DNA of 55,135 nt, from the NCBI RefSeq assembly GCF_900537115.1, contig NZ_UNRG01000013.1, positions 13,670-68,804 of the forward strand, in the 5' to 3' direction. Shown here piece after piece: positions 34,032 to 41,479 of the stretch. The notes beneath the pieces were generated by a model, which did no database searches, was not told where the DNA came from, and saw only the letters and a list, made by a program, of their open reading frames with translations. Made by a program: the position numbers and the translations under genes. This stretch comes from Arthrobacter sp. Alg241-R88 (GTDB lineage: Bacteria > Actinomycetota > Actinomycetes > Actinomycetales > Micrococcaceae). Positions within the stretch are counted from its first letter, which is position 1. Every line of letters starts with the position of its first letter.

Positions 34032-34764
34032 CACTGCAGGATCCCGCGGCGGGTCCGTCGACCAGCTGCTGTTGGAGGCAGACCTGGACGGCGACACCCA
34101 GCTCCGCCCCGTCCTTCTCGAGCTTCAGGCCCTGGCCTCTGATGCGCCGGAGCCTTCTGCCGAGCTGCTGGCCCTGATGGCCGGAGCCAACGCAGGGCTT
34201 GGTGCTGACCCGGAAGTCGCCGACGACGCGATTGCTGCAGCCCCCGCTGACGAACTCGCTGCCCGCCGCAGGGCTAAGCGCCGGGTCACCTTGACGGCCC
34301 TGTCCGTGGCGGTGTCCCTGAGCGCCGGCGGCGCAGTTGCCGCGGCATCAGACCAGTCCATCCGGGAGTCGTTCGCCCAGCTCAACCAGGCTGTCACTTC
34401 CTTCATCACCGGTTCCGGCGGCGCACCTGCACGCCACCAGGCCGATCAGCCCGCGGCGCCTGTGCCAGAGTCCCCGGCGGGTACCGCACCTGCCGGCACC
34501 GCACCCGGTGGCCCAACATCGATACCGGCAGACCCGGCCGCAGCGACGCAACCGACCGCCCCGCCGTCGGACGGTCCAGTTGCGCCGGAGACCGCTGTAA
34601 GCCAGCCAACTTCCCCGGGAAAACCCGGGGAAGTCCCCGCTTCAGAGACCCTGCCCGCGGCTGTACCGGAGCACATTGCCGACGGGCTGGGCGGGTCGCC
34701 GGAAGTGCCGGTGCCGCCACAGGTTCCACTGCCCGCCACCCTGCCGGCAGTTCCGCTCCCGTGA
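34024..34764 (+). CDS. Single-pass membrane protein, probable regulator of the adjacent sigma factor
   Basis: A 246-residue protein. The N-terminal 80 residues are acidic and helical and have no HxxxCxxC zinc motif. Then come basic residues ARRRAKRR and one hydrophobic segment (about 86-106). The outer part is a Pro/Ala/Thr-rich linker ending in VPVPPQVPLPATLPAVPLP. By position (start inside the sigma gene) it is the likely anti-sigma factor. The sequence alone does not prove this, since no known anti-sigma domain is recognised. A perfect 11-base inverted repeat lies within the gene (34609-34634). Confidence 0.65.
   Translation: MSDTAGSRGGSVDQLLLEADLDGDTQLRPVLLELQALASDAPEPSAELLALMAGANAGLGADPEVADDAIAAAPADELAARRRAKRRVTLTALSVAVSLSAGGAVAAASDQSIRESFAQLNQAVTSFITGSGGAPARHQADQPAAPVPESPAGTAPAGTAPGGPTSIPADPAAATQPTAPPSDGPVAPETAVSQPTSPGKPGEVPASETLPAAVPEHIADGLGGSPEVPVPPQVPLPATLPAVPLP
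34609..34634 (+). repeat. Perfect hairpin inside the membrane-protein gene
   Basis: Arms ACTTCCCCGGG (34609-34619) and CCCGGGGAAGT (34624-34634) enclose AAAA. It encodes the start of the Pro-rich region (SPGKPGEVP). It could slow ribosomes or end transcription early. Confidence 0.6.
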
Positions 34765-34800
34765 CGAACCGGCACCCGGCTCACCGCCCCCGTAGGGTCA

Positions 34801-35355
34801 TTATTTGGCCGCGGTTTTGATCATTTCGCCGGCCGGATCGGCCAGGTACCAGACGTCGTTGACGCCCTGGCCGAGGATGTCACCGGCCTTCGTGTCCTTG
34901 GCGAAGTAGTACAACGGCAGGCCGTTTAGGGTCACTTGCTTGGCACCTTCCGGCGTAGTAATGGTGCCCACGGCCCCGGTTACCCCTTCGACTTTGGGCT
35001 CGTCCGAAGTGGTGAGGAGCGGCGGCCACGCGGTCAGGCATCCCCCGGTGCAGGTGCTGGTACCGGAGTCTTTGACATCCTTGGTGTAGTAGTAGACGCT
35101 CATCCCCTTGCCATCGACCACAATGTCGCCCAGGCTGGAAGACGCAATCTTGAGGTCGACACCGGCGGCCGTTGCTGTGGACGTTGCGGCGGGCGGAGAA
35201 ACAGAGGCAGCGGGGGCCGTTGCAGAGGCGTTGGGTGAGCCCGCCGTGACAGCCGGGCTGCTGGCTGCAGGGGTGGTACCGCCGCCGCCGGCGCACCCTG
35301 CGAGGGCCGCCGTCAGGGCGAGGATAGTGAGGCCTGTTCCCAGTTGCTTTTTCAT
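34801..35355 (-). CDS. Secreted lipoprotein with COG4315-type repeats
   Basis: A 184-residue lipoprotein. MKKQLGTGLTILALTAALAGC gives a signal with lipobox Cys near residue 21, followed by a Ser/Ala/Thr/Pro linker to about residue 65. The mature domain has two repeats of the COG4315 (Lipoprotein_15) type, each with an aromatic-rich YYYTKD/YYFAKD motif and a conserved GxxVYxF-like core; Cys residues in TCTGGCLTAWPPL may form a disulfide. The family's role is unknown. ATG 35355 follows AAGGAG. Its promoter mirrors that of the divergent sigma gene, so it is a probable member of that sigma factor's regulon. Confidence 0.85.
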   Translation of the reverse strand: MKKQLGTGLTILALTAALAGCAGGGGTTPAASSPAVTAGSPNASATAPAASVSPPAATSTATAAGVDLKIASSSLGDIVVDGKGMSVYYYTKDVKDSGTSTCTGGCLTAWPPLLTTSDEPKVEGVTGAVGTITTPEGAKQVTLNGLPLYYFAKDTKAGDILGQGVNDVWYLADPAGEMIKTAAK

Positions 35356-35405
35356 AGGTTTGCTCCTTGGTTCGTGCCCGGCGTCGATGCCGGACGCTAA
35401 CGACT

Positions 35406-35463
35406 AAGACGCCTCCGGGTGAAGAATGGTTCAACTGAACCAAATTCCGGCTGCGGACGTCGT
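35406..35463. promoter_or_regulatory. Symmetrical divergent ECF (SigL-type) promoters
   Basis: The palindrome TGGTTCAACTGAACCA (35427-35442) supplies a TGAACC -35 element in each direction. Rightward: TGAACC (35436-35441), 16 bases, CGTCGT (35458-35463), toward the sigma gene. Leftward: TGAACC (35433-35428), 16 bases, CGTCTT (35411-35406), toward the lipoprotein gene. TGAACC with CGT at -10 is the promoter form described for mycobacterial SigL. Both genes are therefore probably read by the sigma factor encoded at 35517. Confidence 0.75.
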
Positions 35464-35516
35464 ATCAGCCGGAAGCACACGGTGGCGAACCATGCTGAAG
35501 GCCGGGAGGTCCTGAT

Positions 35517-36017
35517 ATGCCGCTGGACGAGGATGTTGTTGAGTCCATCTACCGTGAGCACGGCCAGGCCCTCCGCCGCTTTGTGCTCAGCGCCTCCCGT
35601 GACCCGCAACTGGCTGAGGACGTGGTCCAGGAAACCGTGCTCCGTGTATGGCAGCACGCACCGGAGGTCACCGGGAGCCTTCGCAGCTATCTTTTCCGGA
35701 CGGCCAGGAACATCATGATCGACAACTACCGGCGGGCGCAGCGCCGCCCGGCCGAGACGCTGGACGACGGCCTTGCCAATTCTGCCGAGGCAGTGGAACG
35801 CGTGGACGAGCTGCTGAACAGGGTGCTGATCGAGGAAGCGCTGCTCCGCCTCAGCTCGGAACACCGGGACGTGCTGGTGGCATTGCACTACCGCCGTTTC
35901 ACCGTGAATGAGGCAGCGGTGCAGTTGAACGTGCCGACCGGAACGGTGAAGTCCCGTGCGTACTACGCAGTGCGGGCGTTGCGGACCATCCTGGACGAAA
36001 TGGGGGTGGAACGGTGA
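35517..36017 (+). CDS. ECF sigma factor, SigL-like
   Basis: A 166-residue sigma factor. Region 2: IYREHGQALRRFVLSASRDPQLAEDVVQETVLRVWQH (about residues 11-47). Region 4: LSSEHRDVLVALHYRRFTVNEAAVQLNVPTGTVKSRAYYAVRALR (about 113-157). Length and layout match SigL/SigK-type ECF factors with a zinc anti-sigma partner. ATG 35517 has GGGAGG upstream. The stop overlaps the anti-sigma gene start (GTGA). The promoter region has the TGAACC/CGTC pattern read by SigL in mycobacteria, consistent with autoregulation. Confidence 0.9.
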   Translation: MPLDEDVVESIYREHGQALRRFVLSASRDPQLAEDVVQETVLRVWQHAPEVTGSLRSYLFRTARNIMIDNYRRAQRRPAETLDDGLANSAEAVERVDELLNRVLIEEALLRLSSEHRDVLVALHYRRFTVNEAAVQLNVPTGTVKSRAYYAVRALRTILDEMGVER

Positions 36018-36682
36018 GCGCTTCCGAGCAGCACCACTTGCTGGGAGCCTACCTGTTGGGCGGGCTGGACGCCGAGGACCTGAAGATTTTTGCGTCGCAC
36101 CTTCAGGGCTGCGCGAGATGTAGGGACGAGCTCGGCCGGCTGGAGAAAGTGCCTGCGTTACTGGACGCCCTCCCGGTGCCGGACGCCGTTGCGCTCACCA
36201 TGGTGCCGGCAGGACCGGGCGCGCCACCCGCCCGGGCAGCCGGGGCCCCGGTGCCCCTCCTTTCGGAACTGTCGCGCCGCCGTCGGAAGGTACGACGGCG
36301 GTGGGCGGCCCTGGTGGGGGCGGTCGCCGCAGCATGCCTCGCCGTGGGACTGGGGGTGGGTCCGGTCCTGAACCGGCCGGCGCAACCGGACGCGAGCTAC
36401 TCCGTGCAGTCCGGAGATGGCCTGCAGTTCAGCATCGACCTGGCCCGGAAGACCTGGGGAACCGAGTTGGCTGTGAACGGCAGCAGTCTCCCTGCCGACG
36501 GGACATTGTCCCTGTGGGTCCGGGACCGGGCGGGCGGCGAGGACCGCGCGTGCGCTTGGACGGCGACGCCGAGCGGCAGGGTCAGGGTCACCGGAGCAAC
36601 GCCCATCCAGCTGGCCAGCATTTCGAGTGTGGAACTGCGGGACGGTACCCAGCAGGCCGTCGCGGTAATTACCGTGCCATAG
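36014..36682 (+). CDS. Zinc-finger membrane anti-sigma factor
   Basis: A 222-residue single-pass membrane protein. The ZAS motif HLQGCARCRDEL (His, then CxxC, about residues 29-37) binds zinc and grips the sigma factor; in such proteins thiol oxidation can release it. Basic residues RRRRKVRRRW precede the membrane helix (about 97-118). The outer domain (about 125-222) is a beta-rich anti-sigma-K/RskA C-terminal type, with QFSIDLARKTWGTELAVNGSSLP. GTG 36014 overlaps the sigma stop. It holds the SigL-like factor inactive until an envelope or redox signal arrives (family knowledge). Confidence 0.88.
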   Translation: MSASEQHHLLGAYLLGGLDAEDLKIFASHLQGCARCRDELGRLEKVPALLDALPVPDAVALTMVPAGPGAPPARAAGAPVPLLSELSRRRRKVRRRWAALVGAVAAACLAVGLGVGPVLNRPAQPDASYSVQSGDGLQFSIDLARKTWGTELAVNGSSLPADGTLSLWVRDRAGGEDRACAWTATPSGRVRVTGATPIQLASISSVELRDGTQQAVAVITVP

Positions 36683-36744
36683 CGTCTGGTATATGCCCGG
36701 GCGCTCCAATCCCAGCTGGCAACTTCATCAGCTGCGGCCGCCCA

Positions 36745-37563
36745 CTATCGGGTCATCTTCGCGAGGCGTGCCCGGACGATCATGTAGGCGCCGTAGCAGA
36801 TGAGCCCGGCACCCACAGCTGCCAGGAGGTACACCCCGAAGGGCTGGTCGCGGAGTGCACGAAGCCCTCCATCCAGGCCGGTGGACTCCTCAGGGTGCGC
36901 CTGCAGGGTGGCTATGGCGATGAGCAGCCCGGCCAGCAACAGCACAATGCCCTTCGCCACGTATCCTGTTACGCCCAGCACCGTGACCGCCGTCCGTGCG
37001 GTGGGGGACGAGGGCATTGTCAGATGCTTTTCGAACGATTTCCGAAGGCCGCGGATGCCGTACACCACGCCGGTCACGGCAATGCCCACGCCCAGCAGGA
37101 CCAACAGCGCTACGCCGCCCGGTGCCTTCATCACGGAAGCGGTAAGGTCGCTTGCCGCCTGCTGGTTGTCCCCGCCCGAACCGGTTCCCATGGCGAAGGA
37201 CATCAGTGTCAGGGCAAGCCCGGCGAAAACGACTGCCTGCGCCGCTGCCTTTGCCTTCTTTCCGGCCTTTTCCTTTGTGGGCAACTGGTTGTAGTCGAAG
37301 ATGGCATCGCTGGTCTGCCACAGTGCAAGGGCAGCGCAGGCGGCGAAGCTCGCCCACAACAGGAAAGGTCCGGCAGGCTGGGTGGCGAGTTCGGCCACGG
37401 CACCGCTGAAGTCGGCGTTGCCCGTACCGCCCATGGCCAGCCGGATTGCGATTGCACCTACTAAGAGATGCAGGATGCCGCTCGCCGCAAACCCCGCCCT
37501 CGCCATCATCTCCAGGGTGTGCGAGTTGGTGACGTTCTCTGCCGCATCTGCGGCCTGTCGCAA
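36745..37563 (-). CDS. DUF1206 membrane protein
   Basis: A 272-residue membrane protein with three repeated units, each starting R.GF..SG..H- or GY..KG-like (ARAGFAASGILHLLVGA, VTGYVAKGIVLLLAG) and giving about six hydrophobic helices. This is the DUF1206 pattern; function unknown. Start choice is unclear: TTG 37563 is the only common start that keeps the N-terminal helix, but it lacks a clear ribosome site. AAAGGGA is instead placed eight bases before an in-frame ATC at 37575. The gene converges on the anti-sigma gene. Confidence 0.8.
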   Translation of the reverse strand: MRQAADAAENVTNSHTLEMMARAGFAASGILHLLVGAIAIRLAMGGTGNADFSGAVAELATQPAGPFLLWASFAACAALALWQTSDAIFDYNQLPTKEKAGKKAKAAAQAVVFAGLALTLMSFAMGTGSGGDNQQAASDLTASVMKAPGGVALLVLLGVGIAVTGVVYGIRGLRKSFEKHLTMPSSPTARTAVTVLGVTGYVAKGIVLLLAGLLIAIATLQAHPEESTGLDGGLRALRDQPFGVYLLAAVGAGLICYGAYMIVRARLAKMTR

Positions 37564-37829
37564 TTCTTTTTTGATGGCTGTTCCCTTTGCACAGGAGCGG
37601 ATGGTGCGTACCCCCGCGTAAGGGCAATCGTGCCACGCGCTGATGGTCCGGGCCAGTGATCCCCCAGGACTATGTGGATTAGGAGGTGGATTGTGCGGGC
37701 TTTCAGGAATGCGGTGCCAGTGCCGCCGCTGCCGGATGGGGAGGGATGCCCATCGCCGAAGTTCCCGCCGCCGTGGAACTATATGGTCAGCGACCGAACA
37801 TCGGCGCGAACTTCTCCGGGGGACGAACC

Positions 37830-39410
37830 ATGACTTTTTACGGCGCTGATGTCAGCCAGTTGCGGGCTCTGGCGAAGGCGGCTGACCAGGCTGCATTGTT
37901 GTTGAGCACCCGGGCGAGTTCGCTGCATAACCAGATCCAGGCGGCTCCCTGGAAAGGCACGGACGGCGAACGTTTCCGTCAGGAGTGGAGCGGAAGCCAC
38001 CGCCCCGGGCTGGAGAAGGTTGTGTCCAGCCTGCGTGAGAACTCCAGGATCCTGCTGCAGCACGCGGAGGAGCAGGAGAAGTCCTCCTCCTCGTCATCGG
38101 CCGGTGCCGGCACCGGCGTCTGGGACCGGGTTGAATCGTTTGCTGAGCAGGCCCAGGACTGGCTGACGGAACAGGCCACTGCCGCCGTGGCCGCGGCCGG
38201 GCACCGCCGGGAGTTGGAAGCCGGCCTGGAACGGATGCTCGACGCCAGCCCGGAAGAACAGGCCACGTGGTGGGACAGCCTCTCTGCAGCCGACCGGAAA
38301 TACCTGATCGAGGGCGAAGACGGCGACGGTCCGTTCGCCGAGGACCTCATGCGCATGGACGGCGGCATCCCCAAATCCGCGCAGGAGCAGGCCAAGGAAC
38401 ATCTCCAGGACCTGGCAAGGGCGGACATCCCCGTCTACTCCGAAACAGGCAAGGCATCGATCGAGGCCCGGGTGGCCTGGGTGCATGGCGGTGCCGAAGT
38501 GGGCACCGAAGTGGTGGAGAATGCCGATGGCACCGCCACCATGAAGGTGTACGGAAACATGGGGCTGGGCGTCAACGACACCACCGGAACCGCCGGCGTG
38601 ACCCTCAATGGGCAGGTGTCCCGCGAATACACCTTCGGCAGCGTGGAAGAAGCCATGGCAGCCCGCGAGCAGATGTACCGGGACCTGCCGCCGGACAGCG
38701 TGGGTGAGATCAAGGATGTGGCAGGCAATCCGCCCGGTTACATCCTGGAAACCATCAACGAAGCCGCCGGTGCCAACGGCTCCACCGGGCAGACGGACAA
38801 GGCCAAGGGAACGTTGTCGCTGGAGGCCGACGGGGAAACTGGAGCCGCAACAGGTTCGGCCAGGCTGGACCTGGCCTACGAGCGGAACCTGACGGACGGC
38901 ACCTCAACAGCCAGCGGCGAGGTTTCCGCCCAAGGCAAGCTCAACCTGGACGGCCGCGTTTTCGAGGCTTCCGGCAACGGCGGACTGCAGCTGAACATGG
39001 ACAAAGACAGCAACATCGAATCCGTGTCAGTGTCCATGGATGGAACGGTGGCGCAGGGAGTCACGGCGGGTACGGACGTGAAGGCCGCGAAGCTCGAGTC
39101 CACAGTGACGGTGGGAACCCAAGGTACTGTCAAGATCGACGTGGATTACTCAGCGGAGAACAAGCCGCTGATCGACAGCTACTTGCGGCATGTCGCGCTC
39201 GGAAACGAATACGGCGCAGCACGCGATGCCGCCAGGCTGTACGAAGCCGGTTCTGCCACTGTCCAGGTCAACAATGTGGTGACCGCGTCCAATGAGGCCG
39301 GGGTTGACGTGAAGGTGGGCGAGGTGGAGGTCAAAACCGAGAGCCAGGCCACCACGAACGTCTCCACGTACTACAAGGTCCCCAACGACACCAGGCTCGA
39401 GCGGCTGTAA
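37830..39410 (+). CDS. WXG100-like N-terminus fused to a beta-rich repeat domain
   Basis: A 526-residue protein without a signal peptide. Residues 1-95 (MTFYGADVSQLRALAKAADQ onward) form a helical hairpin with the WKG turn (PWKGTDGERFRQEW, near residue 38) of ESAT-6/WXG100 proteins, the export mark of type VII secretion. A helical stretch follows (residues 105-185). From about 205 to 526 the protein is beta-rich, with alternating short strands (VTLNGQVSREYTF, GTLSLEADGETG, GEVSAQGKLNLDG, ESTVTVGTQGTVKID). No toxin motif is recognised. ATG 37830 follows GGGGGA. No secretion machinery genes are in the window. Its companion may be the gene at 39479. Confidence 0.65.
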   Translation: MTFYGADVSQLRALAKAADQAALLLSTRASSLHNQIQAAPWKGTDGERFRQEWSGSHRPGLEKVVSSLRENSRILLQHAEEQEKSSSSSSAGAGTGVWDRVESFAEQAQDWLTEQATAAVAAAGHRRELEAGLERMLDASPEEQATWWDSLSAADRKYLIEGEDGDGPFAEDLMRMDGGIPKSAQEQAKEHLQDLARADIPVYSETGKASIEARVAWVHGGAEVGTEVVENADGTATMKVYGNMGLGVNDTTGTAGVTLNGQVSREYTFGSVEEAMAAREQMYRDLPPDSVGEIKDVAGNPPGYILETINEAAGANGSTGQTDKAKGTLSLEADGETGAATGSARLDLAYERNLTDGTSTASGEVSAQGKLNLDGRVFEASGNGGLQLNMDKDSNIESVSVSMDGTVAQGVTAGTDVKAAKLESTVTVGTQGTVKIDVDYSAENKPLIDSYLRHVALGNEYGAARDAARLYEAGSATVQVNNVVTASNEAGVDVKVGEVEVKTESQATTNVSTYYKVPNDTRLERL

Positions 39411-39478
39411 TCGCGCCGGCCAACGTCCGGCCCCCGCACCCAGCCCAGCTACGACACACCCGCTGAAGGAGCAAGAGA

Positions 39479-39925
39479 ATGTCAGTCCACATCGAATCCG
39501 CGCTGGGGTTCACAGCCGACTTCCCCGAGCACACCCAGGTCCTGGAAGACTCCACGGCCGGCCCCAACACTGAACAGTACGGACTGCTCGGTGGGGTCCT
39601 TGTCACCGTCATCAAGGACGACACCTCCGTGCAGGGCGCCGCGCAGGCCAACGGCTGGGCGCACCTGATGTCCGGCTTCTACCTGGAGGAGAAGGGAGGC
39701 ACCCTTCTCACCGAAGGTGAATTGAACCTGCCAGACAAGTCCGCCTACGCCGTGGTAGTGGGCTACGACGACGCCGAGGGGGAGGGGAAAGTGGCAGCGA
39801 CCGTGGGCGTGTGGGAACGCGGCCGGTTCATCGGCCTGGTAGTCATTTGGCCCTACGTCAGCCCTGACCTGGAGCCGAGGCTCAGCATGCTCACGGAGAT
39901 TGTGGCCTCCATCAGCGTGGGCTGA
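39479..39925 (+). CDS. Small soluble protein of unknown function
   Basis: A 148-residue protein without signal or membrane segment. The layout (FTADFPEHTQVLED..., VLVTVIKDD..., GYYLEEKGG-like, AYAVVVGYDD, RFIGLVVIWP, LEPRLSMLTEIVASISV) suggests the PsbP/Mog1/LpqN-like alpha-beta fold. That is a guess from strand pattern only. ATG 39479 has AAGGAG eight bases upstream. It is 68 bases after the WXG-like gene on the same strand, so the two are probably co-expressed, and it could be a chaperone or immunity-like partner. Confidence 0.5.
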   Translation: MSVHIESALGFTADFPEHTQVLEDSTAGPNTEQYGLLGGVLVTVIKDDTSVQGAAQANGWAHLMSGFYLEEKGGTLLTEGELNLPDKSAYAVVVGYDDAEGEGKVAATVGVWERGRFIGLVVIWPYVSPDLEPRLSMLTEIVASISVG

Positions 39926-39966
39926 TGAGGACCGGAGGTCGGCGGCCGGGTGTGCCCTCGCTGGAA

Positions 39967-40890
39967 CTAACGGCGGCGGTAGCAGAGATCAAAAATGAGC
40001 CGCCCGGCCTCGTGGGCCTTGCCTTCAAAGCTGGTCCGGATCCTTCCCTCAAACCTGGGGGCCCAGCCGCCCGTTTCGTCCACACCTTCGTTGGGGCCGG
40101 TGTGTTCCGTGCTGACCGGGGCACGGCCTTCACGGACGGGGGCACCGCCCACCACTGATTCCACGCCGGACTGCCACACCTGGGTCAGCGGACTTTCCGG
40201 TCCGCGGCGCTCGCCTGTGTGCAGGTTCTCAAAGTCCTTCGAGTCCGCCAGGACATCGCGGACATGGACCGCATAGTTGGACCAGTCAGTGGCAATGCGC
40301 CACAGCCCGCCCTTCTTCAGGGCACGGGCAGCAAGGTCCGCGAATTCGGGTTGGATCAGGCGCCGTTTGTGGTGGCGGGATTTGTGCCAGGGATCGGGAA
40401 AGAAGACCCACAATTCACTGACGGAACCCTCCGGGAGCATGGTGGCCAGCACCTCGGGCGCGTTGGCCTCGACAACCCGGACATTGCTCAGTCCCCGGCT
40501 GTTGATCTTGATGATGGTGTTGGCCAGCCCGGGAGTGTAGACCTCCACAGCGAGGAAATCGGTGTCCGGGTTCTGCTCAGCGGCGTGGCAGATAGCGTCG
40601 CCCAGGCCCGAGCCGATCTCGACGATGAGGGGTGCTTTACGGCCGAATTCCGCCTCCGCGTCGAAGGTGTAGTCCGGGTGGACCGACGTGTTGGCTACGT
40701 GCCGGGGGACGTTCACGGCCCACCGCTCGGCATGGAGTTCCCAGGCTGCCTGCCGGCGTCCCTGCAGGCGTGTGCCGCGGCGAACAAAGCTGACGGGCCG
40801 GCCGCCGTACGTGCCGTAGGAGGCTTGGGTTCCTGGGGTCACCGTCCGCGGGACATGCTCCGGCTGGGGGGTTTCTGGGGATTCACTCAT
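39967..40890 (-). CDS. trmB: tRNA (guanine-N7)-methyltransferase
   Basis: A 307-residue SAM-dependent enzyme that makes m7G46 in tRNA variable loops. The SAM site reads VEIGSGLGDAI, and the TrmB signature FPDPWHKSRHHKRRLIQPEF carries catalytic and tRNA-contact residues. A basic N-terminal extension of about 75 residues (GGRPVSFVRRGTRLQGRRQ) is typical of actinobacterial members. A poorly conserved Gly/Glu-rich stretch sits near the C-terminus (about 250-285), before FEGKAHEAGRLIFDL. ATG 40890 gives MSESPETPQPEH; the frame above it overlaps another gene. Confidence 0.95.
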   Translation of the reverse strand: MSESPETPQPEHVPRTVTPGTQASYGTYGGRPVSFVRRGTRLQGRRQAAWELHAERWAVNVPRHVANTSVHPDYTFDAEAEFGRKAPLIVEIGSGLGDAICHAAEQNPDTDFLAVEVYTPGLANTIIKINSRGLSNVRVVEANAPEVLATMLPEGSVSELWVFFPDPWHKSRHHKRRLIQPEFADLAARALKKGGLWRIATDWSNYAVHVRDVLADSKDFENLHTGERRGPESPLTQVWQSGVESVVGGAPVREGRAPVSTEHTGPNEGVDETGGWAPRFEGRIRTSFEGKAHEAGRLIFDLCYRRR

Positions 40891-40924
40891 CCCTTCCAGA
40901 ATACCGGCGGCCGGACAGCCCCCA

Positions 40925-41347
40925 TTATGAATTCCCCAATTGATCCAGTGCAGGCCCCATAGCCAGGACGAAGACCAGTCCCGCGAGGCATAGGGCGAGT
41001 GCCGCCGATGACCGGTTTGGCGAAGTATCCGGGGAGTTCCTGAGGACGGAAATTGCCAACACCAGGGAGGGCAAAGCAAACACGAGGGGAAGGCTGAAGA
41101 ACACCAAAGGTGCCACCCAGGGCATCTCGGATGGCCCGGTGGAAGGGTAAGTGGCAAGCATGGCAAACATCGCCAACGGAGCAGTAACGATCATGCTGAC
41201 AAGGGCCAGGACGGCCAATAACACGCTGGCTGTTGCTTTGTGCTTATAACGGTCTATCCGGGCTTCCTGGGCTTCCGCTGCAACGGGTGTTTCGGGTTGG
41301 GTTGGCTCATTTGCCGCTTGAGGCTCATTTGGCGGCGGAGTGCCCAT
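40925..41347 (-). CDS. Small membrane protein of unknown function
   Basis: A 140-residue protein. The first 38 residues are polar (Pro, Glu, Ala, Gln rich), followed by three hydrophobic helices (about 42-66, 78-98, 112-132). This is the layout of DUF4190-like actinobacterial membrane proteins, but no signature is clear. ATG 41347 has GGAGGAG at ideal spacing. It lies 34 bases upstream of trmB on the same strand and may share its transcript. Confidence 0.65.
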   Translation of the reverse strand: MGTPPPNEPQAANEPTQPETPVAAEAQEARIDRYKHKATASVLLAVLALVSMIVTAPLAMFAMLATYPSTGPSEMPWVAPLVFFSLPLVFALPSLVLAISVLRNSPDTSPNRSSAALALCLAGLVFVLAMGPALDQLGNS

Positions 41348-41466
41348 TAGTCTCCTCCGGAGCCGGGCGGTTGGGCGCTGTTCATGCTTCCAAACCTATG
41401 GTTCACACCTGCGGCGGCAGTAGGCGTCCCCCGCCTTATGTGGATAACTCGGACCCAGCCCTCCTG

Positions 41467-41473
41467 TAAGAAT
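41467..41473 (+). promoter_or_regulatory. -10-like box suggesting a leaderless transcript
   Basis: TAAGAAT ends six bases before the GTG start at 41480, and there is no clear ribosome site. This spacing would place the first transcribed base on or next to the start codon. Leaderless mRNAs are common in actinobacteria. Confidence 0.35.
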
Positions 41474-41479
41474 GGGCAG

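Noticed and set aside
39967..41166. Longer trmB frame starting at 41166
   Set aside because: The added N-terminus overlaps the small membrane-protein gene, which has its own strong ribosome site; TrmB homology begins after 40890.
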